Shown here one piece after another: positions 23,026 through 33,438 of a stretch of DNA of 64,000 nucleotides. Positions within the stretch are counted from its first letter, which is position 1. The number at the start of each line of letters is the position of its first letter. A program made the position numbers and the translations under genes. The notes beneath the pieces are model-generated. The model was given only the letters and a program-made list of their open reading frames with translations, was not told the origin of the DNA and did no database searches. The DNA comes from Neostapfia colusana (Eukaryota > Streptophyta > Magnoliopsida > Poales > Poaceae), in the NCBI GenBank assembly GCA_030760725.1, contig JASWHV010000012.1, positions 83,898,968 through 83,962,967 on the forward strand, read 5' to 3'.

Positions 23026-26000
23026 TGTAAAGGTCCCAAAATTATGAATACAAAGAAACACTTATTTGCAAAAGTTGGTTTTATATGTATGAAAATTGGG
23101 ACTTGTTAAAATTTTTCCCCACATGTGATAACACACATGAGGATTTTGCTTCACACAAGTCAAATGTTTATTTGAGAACTTGGAACCCTAGAGGGGTCTA
23201 AAACAAGGATGGGAAGTTCCCATATGTGTGAGAAAACAAAAATCAGATTTGGAACAATTTGTTCAAACAAAAATTCAAATGAGAAAAACACAATGGAATT
23301 CAAAACTGTTGTGCTAAAAATCTCATTTGCAGCAGCCAAAATAAAAATCAGATTCCATATTTGAATTCCCTGAGTCCAAATTAGGGGGTGTGCAAAGTTT
23401 CATGATTTATGGAAATAGTTTGCAAACCCATTTTGCAAAATGGACTTTAAAAGACAAAGAATTCGAATGCATATTTGAATTTGGATGAAACTTGCCCAAT
23501 TATTCAAATGCAGTTTAATTTTCAACTCCACACAGTTGAATTTCATCATTTGCAGATTGTTGAGATATTTTAGAAAGATAAGGGGGAGATGGGACCCACA
23601 TGTCATAGGTACCAAAATATCTACACAAAAGAGATGGGTCTCTGTTTTGCTGCCTTCAGGGGAGCGACAGCAGCTGCTGCTCGGGACAGCACGCCCGCAG
23701 CTGGTCGGCCGCCCCCGCAACCGACTCCAGCGCCGATACAGCCCCCCCCCCCCCCCCAGCGCCCTCATCCATCCACAACGTGCTCTCCCTCTGCACACGG
23801 ACCGAGCACAGAGGCTTTTCTTCTTCCCTCGCGCCCTGAGCAACACCAGCGCCGCCGCCGTCGTTTGCTCGACAGCCGGCTCAAACAGGCGCGAACAACA
23901 GCTGGTCAATAGCCAGATAGCACCGGCGCAGCTCCCTCTCCCTCCTCAACGCGTCCCCGACCCATGATCGGCTCTCCTACCCCGAATCCACCACGGCCGT
24001 GCGGCGGCCGAACAAGGATTGATTGGGAGGCGTCCGTGGACAGCTCAGTCTGGTGAGTATCACGACCAAGTGCCGGCGCCTCTGGACGCGCCAAGGCACC
24101 CTGCTGCTCCCCTCCAAAGAGCAGACCGTGCCATGCATCGCCGGGAGTGAATTTTGAAAAGTTGCTCCGGCGTACTCCATCTGACCTTCCGGCACGGTAA
24201 TCCCAAATTCCTTCCCAATTCTCAATCTTTGTTCGTCAAAGTTTGCACGAAGGGCCCAAAGCGATAAGCGATCCTTTGCCCTTCACGGTTCTAGCCTAAA
24301 ACTGCACATAGACCGAGTATTTCATGGGTTTCTACCGGCGACCGAACCGGGGGACCGCAGTCGCACGGTGAAAGCATGTTTGCCATCATTCTCGAACGTT
24401 TTTGAGGCTAGGCCGAGCTCCCCCATCGTTCACTGGTGCTGTAGCACCATTTTGTCGAACTGTTGGTGCACTAGGATGGCCGGCCGACGTCGCCGATGAA
24501 GTGTCGGGCTGCCGCAGCGTCGCTAGCTACCATAGAGGTTTTGCCGGCTCGGGGAAACCTTACCATCGTGCACAGCAGGGCGGGTTAGGCTCTGGCGGCG
24601 AGCAAGGGCTCGAGCAGAGGCCGGGAGATCGAGTTCCGGCGATCACCGGCGAGGGCGGCGGCGCGGGCACCCGGAGCGCGGGAACTGACCCGAGGTAGAA
24701 GAAGGGGTCGACGGGCCCAGTCGTCAGTGAGAGAGTTTAAAACCCTGATCCTCTGTGGCTGTGGGATCCCGTGTGACTGCACAGAGGAATATGTGTGGCC
24801 CCGTGTGCCTTTGATTCTGTAACTGACACGTGCCCCATGGCCCACAGTCAGGTTTAAACTTTTCCTCGGATTTATTCAAATCCCAGATTTTTCCCAAACT
24901 TTAGAAGAGCATAACTTTTGCTAGGAACCTCCAAATTTAGTGATTCAAATTGGGTTAGATTCAGATTGACAAACTCTATCCAATTATGCAACCCAATTTG
25001 TATGAAAGTCTTTATTTAATTCTGGAAAATTCTTTAAAGCTTTCCAGCAAAAGAATTGTAGAGGGAGTTTGGTTTATCCAAAAATCCTCAAATTTTGCCA
25101 GAATATTCTATAGGGTGTTATTAGACTCCTGTAAAAGTTTCAGCTCATTTGGAGTTGAATTGATCAGGGTAATTCAGATTGTAAGTTCCTGTATTCAAAT
25201 GAATACAGAAACATTTTCAGAGAATTTCCAAAACTTGTAAATTCAGTTCTGGGAAATTCCTAGCTCCAAAAATCCTAGGAATTCATGTAGACTCTATAGA
25301 CTATAATTGAAATTGTGGTTCACTGAGTTTGACATGAACATGGATGTTACCTCAGAATTAATTCATCTTTGACTGAACACTTAAAGAATTATTCTGAATA
25401 AACCATTCCATGAAATGTGCTAAATTTTGGTCCAGAGGACTTTCTTGTGACAAGGAACTCACATGAAAATTCTCAGCTCCATTAGAGCTCTGGATCACCA
25501 CTGTCATGTGTGATCTCTTAAGGTGATCAACACTTAAGTGAGAAGAAGCACTCAACACTTGATCTTAGTGTTTAAGCCCAACCCAAACCACTAGCACCAG
25601 TGTCATTTCAAATTCTTAAACAAAGTTTCAGTTTTAAAATGGTCATTAGATCTTATAAGCAAAAGCTTTTAAATTAAATACATATGAATGATCATAACAT
25701 GTAGCATATACGTGAGGAAGGTGAGGAGGACTTGAAGTGAAGATCAAGGAGGGAGGAGACCAAGTGATCAAGCTCCAAGTGATCATCACTAACTGGTTGT
25801 AACAGTAGTCACCTGCAAAACAGGCAAGCCCCGGTTTGCATTTGAACCGTTTTATAAAGCATTTTCATTTGTAGAGATCATAGTTGTGCATCGTTGATTG
25901 CATTACGTCTAGATGATATTGAAAACCCCACTTGCATGACCAAAAACACCTAAGAGAGAAAGGGTAGAATAGCAACTCCTCGAGGGAATTTGGCTACGCT

Positions 26001-27334
26001 AATGTTAGTAGGAAAGGTCCAGTAGAAGACGAGTAGTTGGAATCTACTCGCGAGTTTAGGGCTGGTTTACTCGGAACGGGTCCGAATTAGAAAAGATGAG
26101 GAAAGTTCACACATAAGAAATGGAGACCGGGCAGGGAGGTTTAGATGCAGCAGGTTGCAGGCCGTGCGTGCATAGCCCTGCCTGTGTCGGTTAAGGCCCG
26201 TCCGTACTTGGCCCTGTTGGACAAGTTTGAGTTGTGTACCGGGCACATACTGGCTATATGGGACCCAGGAAACCGATGTACCTTGGGAGATCCATAGTGA
26301 AACTTTTCCAACTGCCTTAGGCTTTCGGCGTCAGGGTAGCAGGAGGTAACTCGCTCAAGAACATACCACAGCGGGTATGTACCTTGAGGGAGCTTGCGTA
26401 CTCGGGGCAGTTGGACTGCGTCCAATGTGGAAGATCTTGGGAAAGGTGGCCGCGTACAACGTCAGTCGAGGTTGCTGCCGGCAACTCGGAGTACGGGTGT
26501 ACGTGTCGTGTAGTCCGGGCGTGTACTGATTCGAATCACCGTCGCTCGCGGTCATATGAGCATACTTGCTCACTGCGTCTTGACGTAGTAACAACTGGAA
26601 TTGTTTATCTTTGAACTTGATGAGGATGTGCTAAAACTTGTATTGCAACCATGATTGAATTAGAGATAGGCTCATTAAAGTTTACTTTCACTTTGTGCAA
26701 GGAGCATCGCAACAAAGCGTTTCTTGTTTGATTGTGGAGTTGCGATGCTTTTCGGCTCAAGGTCGGCACAATGAGGCTTAAAATATGAAAGTTAAGGATC
26801 AACTTTAGGCGAGTCCCTTATGCAAATCTAGCCGACCCATTTGAAACCATCGTGCATGTAGAGTTTCTTGTTTAGGAGAGACGGGTCAGACTTGCTGAGC
26901 CTATGTGCTCACGCTTGCTATATAAGTGGTTTTGCAGGTTAACAACGATGCTGAAAAGAAGGTTGTCCGGTGAGACTCGGGAACTCCCGAGTCAGGTAAC
27001 ACATGGAGAACCCAGCCGCTGCTGCTTGTCTTCGTGTTGCTAGCGAGAGGAGTCCGCGGGCTGGACTTCATCTCGGGTGCTCTTAGTTATTCGACGTGAG
27101 TTGATAAAGACTTCCGCTGTAGTTACTTGATGTAAAGTATTTAGAAAGAAAAACTTGTAAGCTTCCGCTATTGTTTTATGTAATACATTGTTCCTCATAT
27201 GTGTGTTGTGGGTGCCGCATAACACGGCACCACCCAATGTGATTCCCGGGCGAGTGGCCTGTCTCGGTTGAGCGGGTCGCGTCAGCGTGGTATCAGAGCT
27301 GAGCCCTGACTCAGTCGGTACAGCGCCCGTCTCA
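23026..27334 (+). repeat. Element D 5' LTR
   Basis: 4309 bp, TGTAAAGGTC ... CCCGTCTCA. It contains a long C run near 23742-23758 (slightly shorter in the other LTR), GC-rich sequence around 23650-24700 and AT-rich sequence after it. The last 50 bp (27285-27334) hold an internal PBS copy. Small ORFs here recur in the 3' LTR and are not genes. Confidence 0.94.
27285..27334 (+). other. LTR 3' extension containing a captured primer binding site
   Basis: Element B's LTR ends GTCA and is followed by GCG and TGGTATCAGAGC. In D the same GTCA-GCG-TGGTATCAGAGC string occurs at 27281-27299, but the LTR continues 50 bp further. The same 50 bp is present in the 3' LTR (37699-37748), where the target duplication follows it. 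It includes a short inverted repeat CTGAG-CCCTGA-CTCAG between the old and new primer sites. Confidence 0.85.
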
Positions 27335-27336
27335 GT

Positions 27337-27349
27337 TAGTATCAGAGCC
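27337..27349 (+). other. Element D current primer binding site (tRNA-iMet type, one mismatch)
   Basis: TAGTATCAGAGCC starts two bases after the LTR end. It fits the initiator-Met primer site TGGTATCAGAGCC except at the second base, a change that could have occurred after insertion. Confidence 0.8.
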
Positions 27350-27480
27350 GCATTGGGAATAGCACACGGAATAAGGATGGTATTACGACAAAAATTTAGG
27401 TTACGGTGAGGATACGGTACTAGGCCCACATAAGGATTACTATTAGCTTAATATGAAGGTGGCAACCTAACTTACTTGTT

Positions 27481-27530
27481 ATGTCGGAAAATCGTGCATC
27501 TCGGGACGAGTTATGTCTTGGGGGGTGCAC
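27481..27530 (+). other. Candidate 5' mini-exon with GTAAGC donor
   Basis: A 50-nt stretch from an ATG at 27481 to the base before GTAAGC at 27531. The first ATG frame leaves two bases over, which would put it in phase with the gag ATG if joined to 28873. A second ATG at 27513 lies in another frame. The matching stretch in B (39514-39466) is 49 nt. Conservation between B and D stands out against their diverged surroundings, but splicing is inference. Confidence 0.45.
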
Positions 27531-28873
27531 GTAAGCGCTGTCCACCAGTGCGCACAAGCTGAAGGGTGGAGCCCCACGGGTGGCAGGTAACCCGATCCGC
27601 TTTAGTATCCTCTATGACTCCTCATGTCGTTTGGGGTACTCGAGCAACGTCTGTCCCAGGCGTGCATGGTGCAATTTGGGAAACCCCGTCACGTGGTTAG
27701 TAACGTGAACACGTAGCTCAAGGCGTGTTTGGCTTGAGAACACCTGTGCGAGTGATGACGGACAGGTGTAAGAACTGTATGGATACCGGGTTCGGTGTGC
27801 AGCCGGACCTGACGATTGAGTGTGACTTATGCAGGATTAACCACGAAATCGTAGCACGAATAGAACACGTTTGCGAGTGATCGTTTTAGTGCCACCTAAG
27901 ATACGTTATACCGGTATAAACCGGTTAGGATTTTCTTTTGGTGAGGCTACGTAGTACCGACACGCTTCTTACGGTGCATCGACGCCGTACTAAACATAAT
28001 AACCCCTTTCCTTTGAAGAAATGACTCATGAACTAACTTTCAAATAAAAATGGAAGTTTGAAACAAATATTAGTTACTGAACTCTTATTTTGAGCTAAGA
28101 TTCAAATGAGAGGCAGATTAGACTTCAAAGATTTCAAAAACAGAGTGCTCTGTTCTCGGCAGGAATTTGCGCTGGACTTCAACAGAGCATAACTCTGAGT
28201 AGCTTGACCCAATTAAGGTGTAAGATACAGCTATGGAAAGATTTTCAAGTGATCTACAAGTTCCTTGTAGACCTCCAGAGCTAAATCACATGCTAAATGG
28301 GTAGAAAGTTCAGAGTAAGGTAAACTGTCCAGAACCAGGACAGCAACAAAACCTCTCTGGACCTTTCTGTTTTTAAGCCATAACTTTCTGTAGATAAACC
28401 CTTAAGGAGCCTATGATACACCATGGGAAAAATTATGAATGTGCAAAATGGTTGTAGTTCAAAGTTTGTTCAGGTTCTTATTGTATTTACATATACAACT
28501 GTGATAAAATCAGCCATGTACAAAGGAGGTGCTGGCAAATTTTATCCAGGAATTCTGTCAACTTTGGAAAAGTCATAACTTTTAATCCAGAGATGATCTG
28601 GGGGCATATGAGTACTCGTTGGAAAGATACTGAAGTTAACTTTAACTTTGGTATTCAACTTGAGTTATGATAATGCTCTTAACTAGGTCGAAATCTGGAG
28701 ATAGTACAGAAAGGTCTGTTCTGTACAGATAGGTTGAATAGCTGTGCCTACTAAGGAGTTTTGTAAACATGAATTTTGTTACTGCTTTCATAAAGTTTTG
28801 ACATGATCATGTTTCCACTAGTCTCACATACTGCTGAGTTCTTGCTTAACTCATCTCAACTACATTTTGCAGT

Positions 28874-31800
28874 ATGGTTCGTAATCGCTCTAGGAGTAGG
28901 GTCGAAAGTTCTCGTCGAGGTGGTGATGCTTCTATCCCACCATTGGAACCACCATCCACGGGATGGATGGATCTTATGACTCGAGTCGTCGAGTCTAACC
29001 AAGAGAACGCTAGGCTACTCCAAGAAGCAACACAAGAACACACACGCTTACTCCAAGATTTGGTACAGCAAGGCGTACTCCAGAACACGCAACAAGTCGT
29101 TCCACCTCGGGACGCTTATCTGGACTTCTTGGCGACTCAACCGCCTATCTTTACTGAAGCCACCGAACCTGTCGAAGCAGATCAATGGCTTCGTGTCATG
29201 GAGTCTAAATTTGGAATATTCAAGTGTGATGAATACCAGAAGACAAAGTTTGCCGCTCAACAACTCCATGGAGCCGCCGGAAATTGGTGGGTGGATCATC
29301 TTGCCACCATTCCGGAGGGCCATCAAGTAACATGGAGAGAGTTTTGTGAAGCCTTTCGTACTCGTTACATACCACTAGGTATTGTCAAGGCAAAGCGGGA
29401 GGAATTTTTGGGCTTGAAGCAAGGGGACATGAGTGTCCTCGAGTATGTCAGGAGATTTAATCTTTTGGCCCAATATGCTCCCGAATATGTGGCGAAAGAA
29501 GAGGCACGGTGTGACCTATTTTTCCATGGCCTGAGTGCCATATTACGGGAGAAGCTGGCCGTACATAATAACGGCAGTTACACCAACATGGTCAATGCGG
29601 CTTTCATTCAAGAGAAGCCGACACTTGAGTGGCAAGTGGAGAAGAGAAAGATGAGTAAGATCGAGCAGGCTAGCACAAGTCGTGTGCCTCAGAAGTACCA
29701 TTTGGTGTATCAAACGCCAACCGGTGAAAGATGGAGGCCACCTGTACGATCAACTCCTCAGAGATTGATTGCTGGTCAAGTTCTACAACTTACACCACCT
29801 CCACAGCCGCAGCATCAGACGGTGGTTTGTGCTCCATCGCTGCAGCCATATGTACCTAGCAGTCCACCGCAAGTCAACGAAGAACCGGAGAGGCATCCGT
29901 GTCTTACTTGTGGGCGTAAGGGCCATTATGCTAGGCAATGTCTGGAGGGAATTCGAGGCTACGGGTCATCATGTTTACAACAATACGACCCGTACCTCAA
30001 TCTGCAGATAGGAGGGCAGATAAGGGGCAACATTCACTATACTGTGATTGATGATGTTCCGGAAGGAGAAGCCGCTTTAGCAGGGATGTTTTCTCTGAAT
30101 CAGCTACCGGTTTTAGTTCTCTTTGATTCCGGTGCCACACACAACTTCATTAGCCAATCTTTTGTGGCCCAACATCAGCTCCAAACCGTTTATACAAAGA
30201 GGCAATACCTCATATCTTCGCCCGGGGACAGCAGTACCGCAAGCGAGGTTGTCTCCCGAGCACCTCTTTTTTTGGGGGGTAAAATATACCCTACGACTCT
30301 CATTATCCTTGAGGGTCTGAAGATCGACATCATTTTGGGGATGTCGTGGTTGAATTACCACAGAGCGGTTCTTAACATCAGCTCCAGGACCGTTGAGCTC
30401 AACTTCCCACAGCACGGTCTTCATGTATTAATTCTGGGCGCCAGACGGCAACAGATTGCAACAGTGAACCACACGGAAGCTGTCAAGATAGAGGACATTC
30501 CGGTGGTATGTGAGTATCCGGATGTGTTTCCCGACGATTTACCGGGCATGCCGCCCGAGCGAGACGTTGAGTTCAAGATCGAACTTATACCGGGAACCAC
30601 ACCTATATCACGAAAGCCGTACAAGATGGCACCCAATGAACTGGCAGAATTGAAGATGCAGCTGAATGACCTAATAAGCAAGGGATTTATACGACCAAGT
30701 TCGTCACCTTGGGGTTGTTCAGCGTTGTTTGTCAAAAAGAAGGACGAAACACTACGGCTTTGTGTTGATTATCGTCCTTTGAACGCTGTTACCATCAAGA
30801 ACAAGTATCCACTACCTCGCATTGATATGCTCTTCGATCAATTAGTGGGTGCGAAGGTATTCTCGAAGATGGATCTTCGGTCCGGATATCATCAGATTAA
30901 AATCCGGGCAGAAGATATTCCGAAGACGGCGTTTTCAACGAGATACGGGCTGTATGAGTATCTCGTTATGTCTTTTGGTTTGACCAACGCCCCGGCACAC
31001 TTTATGTACCTGATGAATTCAGTGTTCATGCCGGAGTTGGATAAATTCGTCGTGGTCTTCATCGACGATATCTTGGTGTACTCCAAGTCAGAGGAAGAAC
31101 ATGCTGAACATCTGCATATTGTGCTACAAAGATTGCGAGATCATCAGCTCTATGCAAAATTCAGCAAGTGTGAATTCTGGATTAATCAAGTACCTTTTCT
31201 CGGACACATCATTTCAGCGGAGGGCATCGCTGTAGATCCGAGTAAGATTATCCAAGTGCAGAAGTGGGAGTCCCCAAAGTCAGTATATGAAATCCGAAGC
31301 TTCCTCGGTTTAGCGGGTTACTACCGGAGGTTTATTCCGAGTTTCTCCAAGATTGCTAAACCGATGACGGAGTTATTAAAGAAGAACACCAGATTTGTAT
31401 GGGGTGCTGCGTGTGAACAAGCTTTCAAGACCTTAGTGAAGCATCTCACAACAGCCCCAGTTCTTGCTCAGCCAGATACAACAAAGCCATTCGACGTTTA
31501 TTGTGATGCATCTGGCATCGGTCTTGGCTGCGTGCTGATGCAAGAAAGACGAGTGGTCGCTTATGGATCTCGTCAACTCAGAACTCACGAGCAGCATTAT
31601 CCAACTCATGATCTTGAGTTAGCTGCCGTGGTCCTTGCTTTAAAGATGTGGAGGCATTACTTGCTCGGAAATCTTGTACACCTCTACACCGACCACAAGA
31701 GTTTGAAGTACATCTTCACTCAGAAAGAATTGAACATGAGGCAACGAAGATGGCTAGAGCTCATTAAGGATTATGAACTAGAGATTCATTATCATCCAGG

Positions 31801-33367
31801 AAAGGCGAATGTGGTCGCCGATGCGCTCAGTCGTAAGGCGCATATCCATCACCTAACTATTGCTGAAATGGATGATGAAGAACCAAGCCTCCGTGTCATC
31901 CCGTATGGAGCTCTCTATAATCTTGCTATCATTCCTACTATCCGAGAGGAGATCATGGAAGCTCAACGAAAAGACAAGGGTATGTCTCACATACGGCGGA
32001 GGATAGACAACGGAGAAATGAAGTGCTTCCGGAAGGACGATGAAGGTACTTTGTGGTTCAACGACCGGATTGTAGTACCCCGGGATATGGGACTATGGAG
32101 GAAAATTTTGGATGAAGCTCATTTGTCCAAGTTTTCTATTCATCCGGGCAGTAATAAAATGTACCAAAATCTCCGGAAGAAGTTTTGGTGGACACGTATG
32201 AAACGTGAAGTCGCAAAGTACGTTTCAGAGTGTGATACGTGTCGGAGAGTCAAGGCCGACCATATGAAGAAGTCAGGCCTGTTGCAGCCATTGCAAGTAC
32301 CGGCATGGAAGTGGGAAGACTTGAGTATGGACTTCATCGTCGGGTTGCCGATGACCTCCCACAACCATGATTCGATTTGGGTAATCGTGGACCGGTTAAC
32401 CAAATCAGCACATTTCATCCCTGTGCATACTAGGTACAACGCAAAGCAGTATGCGGAGCTGTACATAGCACGGATCGTGTGCTTACATGGAGTTCCCCGC
32501 ACAATTGTGTCAGATAGAGGATCGCTGTTCGTAGCCCGTTTCTGGGAACAGCTACACACCTCCTTGGGGACAAAGTTGATTAGAAGCTCTGCATATCACC
32601 CTCAAACCGATGGGCAAACTGAGAGGGTGAATCAAATACTAGAGGATATGCTAAGAGCATGTGCCATCCACCACGGTAAGAGCTGGGATGATCACTTACC
32701 GCTGGCGGAGTTCTCGTACAACAACGGATATCAGACGAGCATTAAGATGGCACCATATGAAGCTCTATACGGCCGGAAGTGCCGTACACCATTGAACTGG
32801 TGCGAATCTGGTGAACGAGTAACATTCGGGGTTGATCTTGTCAATGAAGCCGAAGAGAGAGTTCGGATAATACAAGAGAACCTCAAAGCTGCCCAATCTC
32901 GTCAAAAGAGCTATGCGGACCAGAGACGTCGACCGCTGCATTTCGAAGTCGGAGAGCACGTGTATCTTCGTGTGTCTCCGATGAAGGGAATTCATCGGTT
33001 CGGTGTCAAGGGGAAACTTGCTCCCCGATTCATCGGTCCGTTTGCTATAACGGAGAAGTGCGGAAACGTAGCCTACCGGCTGGAACTACCGGCAAGCCTT
33101 GCCGGTATTCACGACATATTTCATGTATCCCAGCTGCGGAAATGTCTCAAGTTTACAGCTGCCGTCCGCACCGAAGACATCGACGAGTTGAAACCGGATC
33201 TCACCTATGTCGAGCAACCTGTACAGATTATCGACGAAAAGACCCGGACCACCAGGAACCGGACTTTAAAATTTTACAAAATCCTGTGGAGTAATCATAC
33301 CCCGGAAGAGGCGACATGGGAAACCGAAGATTATATCCACAAGAACTATCCGGAGCTTTTGTCATAA
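28874..33367 (+). CDS. Element D Gag-Pol polyprotein (gag, protease, RT, RNase H, integrase, chromodomain)
   Basis: 1497 codons without a break, the usual single-frame form of this plant lineage. Approximate residues: gag domain 85-200 (WLRVMESKFGIFK, WWVDHLATIPEG, FRTRYIPLGIVKAKREEFLGLKQG); CCHC knuckle CLTCGRKGHYARQC at 342-355; protease LFDSGATHNF with catalytic D418; RT with FIDDILVYS (Asp pair about 731-732); RNase H YCDASGIGLG from 876; integrase zinc-binding region about 1085-1135 and catalytic residues near 1152 (MDFIVGLP), 1214 (SDRGSLF) and 1247 (DGQTERV). The chromodomain at the C-terminus (about 1450-1497, ILWSNHTPEEATWETEDY) is expected to steer integration to marked chromatin. 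All catalytic motifs I looked for are present. The ATG at 28874 is the first codon after a splice-acceptor-like site. Confidence 0.97.
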   Translation: MVRNRSRSRVESSRRGGDASIPPLEPPSTGWMDLMTRVVESNQENARLLQEATQEHTRLLQDLVQQGVLQNTQQVVPPRDAYLDFLATQPPIFTEATEPVEADQWLRVMESKFGIFKCDEYQKTKFAAQQLHGAAGNWWVDHLATIPEGHQVTWREFCEAFRTRYIPLGIVKAKREEFLGLKQGDMSVLEYVRRFNLLAQYAPEYVAKEEARCDLFFHGLSAILREKLAVHNNGSYTNMVNAAFIQEKPTLEWQVEKRKMSKIEQASTSRVPQKYHLVYQTPTGERWRPPVRSTPQRLIAGQVLQLTPPPQPQHQTVVCAPSLQPYVPSSPPQVNEEPERHPCLTCGRKGHYARQCLEGIRGYGSSCLQQYDPYLNLQIGGQIRGNIHYTVIDDVPEGEAALAGMFSLNQLPVLVLFDSGATHNFISQSFVAQHQLQTVYTKRQYLISSPGDSSTASEVVSRAPLFLGGKIYPTTLIILEGLKIDIILGMSWLNYHRAVLNISSRTVELNFPQHGLHVLILGARRQQIATVNHTEAVKIEDIPVVCEYPDVFPDDLPGMPPERDVEFKIELIPGTTPISRKPYKMAPNELAELKMQLNDLISKGFIRPSSSPWGCSALFVKKKDETLRLCVDYRPLNAVTIKNKYPLPRIDMLFDQLVGAKVFSKMDLRSGYHQIKIRAEDIPKTAFSTRYGLYEYLVMSFGLTNAPAHFMYLMNSVFMPELDKFVVVFIDDILVYSKSEEEHAEHLHIVLQRLRDHQLYAKFSKCEFWINQVPFLGHIISAEGIAVDPSKIIQVQKWESPKSVYEIRSFLGLAGYYRRFIPSFSKIAKPMTELLKKNTRFVWGAACEQAFKTLVKHLTTAPVLAQPDTTKPFDVYCDASGIGLGCVLMQERRVVAYGSRQLRTHEQHYPTHDLELAAVVLALKMWRHYLLGNLVHLYTDHKSLKYIFTQKELNMRQRRWLELIKDYELEIHYHPGKANVVADALSRKAHIHHLTIAEMDDEEPSLRVIPYGALYNLAIIPTIREEIMEAQRKDKGMSHIRRRIDNGEMKCFRKDDEGTLWFNDRIVVPRDMGLWRKILDEAHLSKFSIHPGSNKMYQNLRKKFWWTRMKREVAKYVSECDTCRRVKADHMKKSGLLQPLQVPAWKWEDLSMDFIVGLPMTSHNHDSIWVIVDRLTKSAHFIPVHTRYNAKQYAELYIARIVCLHGVPRTIVSDRGSLFVARFWEQLHTSLGTKLIRSSAYHPQTDGQTERVNQILEDMLRACAIHHGKSWDDHLPLAEFSYNNGYQTSIKMAPYEALYGRKCRTPLNWCESGERVTFGVDLVNEAEERVRIIQENLKAAQSRQKSYADQRRRPLHFEVGEHVYLRVSPMKGIHRFGVKGKLAPRFIGPFAITEKCGNVAYRLELPASLAGIHDIFHVSQLRKCLKFTAAVRTEDIDELKPDLTYVEQPVQIIDEKTRTTRNRTLKFYKILWSNHTPEEATWETEDYIHKNYPELLS

Positions 33368-33403
33368 ACCTTGTAATTACCTTCCACCCCGTTCTTCTTT
33401 TAG

Positions 33404-33438
33404 ATCTCGGGACGAGATTCCTTTTAAGGGGGGAGGAA
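33404..33438 (+). other. Element D polypurine tract and upstream hairpin
   Basis: The purine tract TTTTAAGGGGGGAGGAA (33422-33438) abuts the 3' LTR. Upstream, ATCTCG-GGA-CGAGAT at 33404-33418 forms a perfect 6-bp stem. Thirteen bases of it (ATCTCGGGACGAG) recur in the leader at 27498-27510. Confidence 0.9.

Larger units (their letters stand above)
27335..28873 (+). other. Element D leader
   Basis: About 1.54 kb between LTR and gag with no long ORF. The segment around 27480-27640 is strongly similar to B's leader (39514-39360 on the minus strand), including a short ATG frame and a GTAAGC donor-like site. The rest is AT-rich with several short direct similarities to B's leader. The 3' end (TACATTTTGCAG at 28861-28872) looks like a plant 3' splice site one base before the gag ATG. 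No ORF0 is present. Confidence 0.7.

Noticed and set aside
23742..23758. Poly-C run as a functional site
   Set aside because: Length differs between the two D LTRs and such runs are prone to replication or sequencing error.
23400..23967. Overlapping ORFs up to 169 codons around a long C run, repeated at 33876-34379
   Set aside because: Inside D's LTRs, low complexity and on both strands; the repeat is LTR identity, not gene conservation.
28846..29088. Host gene or gene capture within the window
   Set aside because: All long frames outside ORF0 carry retrotransposon motifs; nothing resembles a host enzyme, receptor or regulatory gene.
30113..32995. Minus-strand ORFs of up to 139 codons within D's gag-pol
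   Set aside because: Shadow frames of a strongly coding plus strand; no independent start context or family resemblance.
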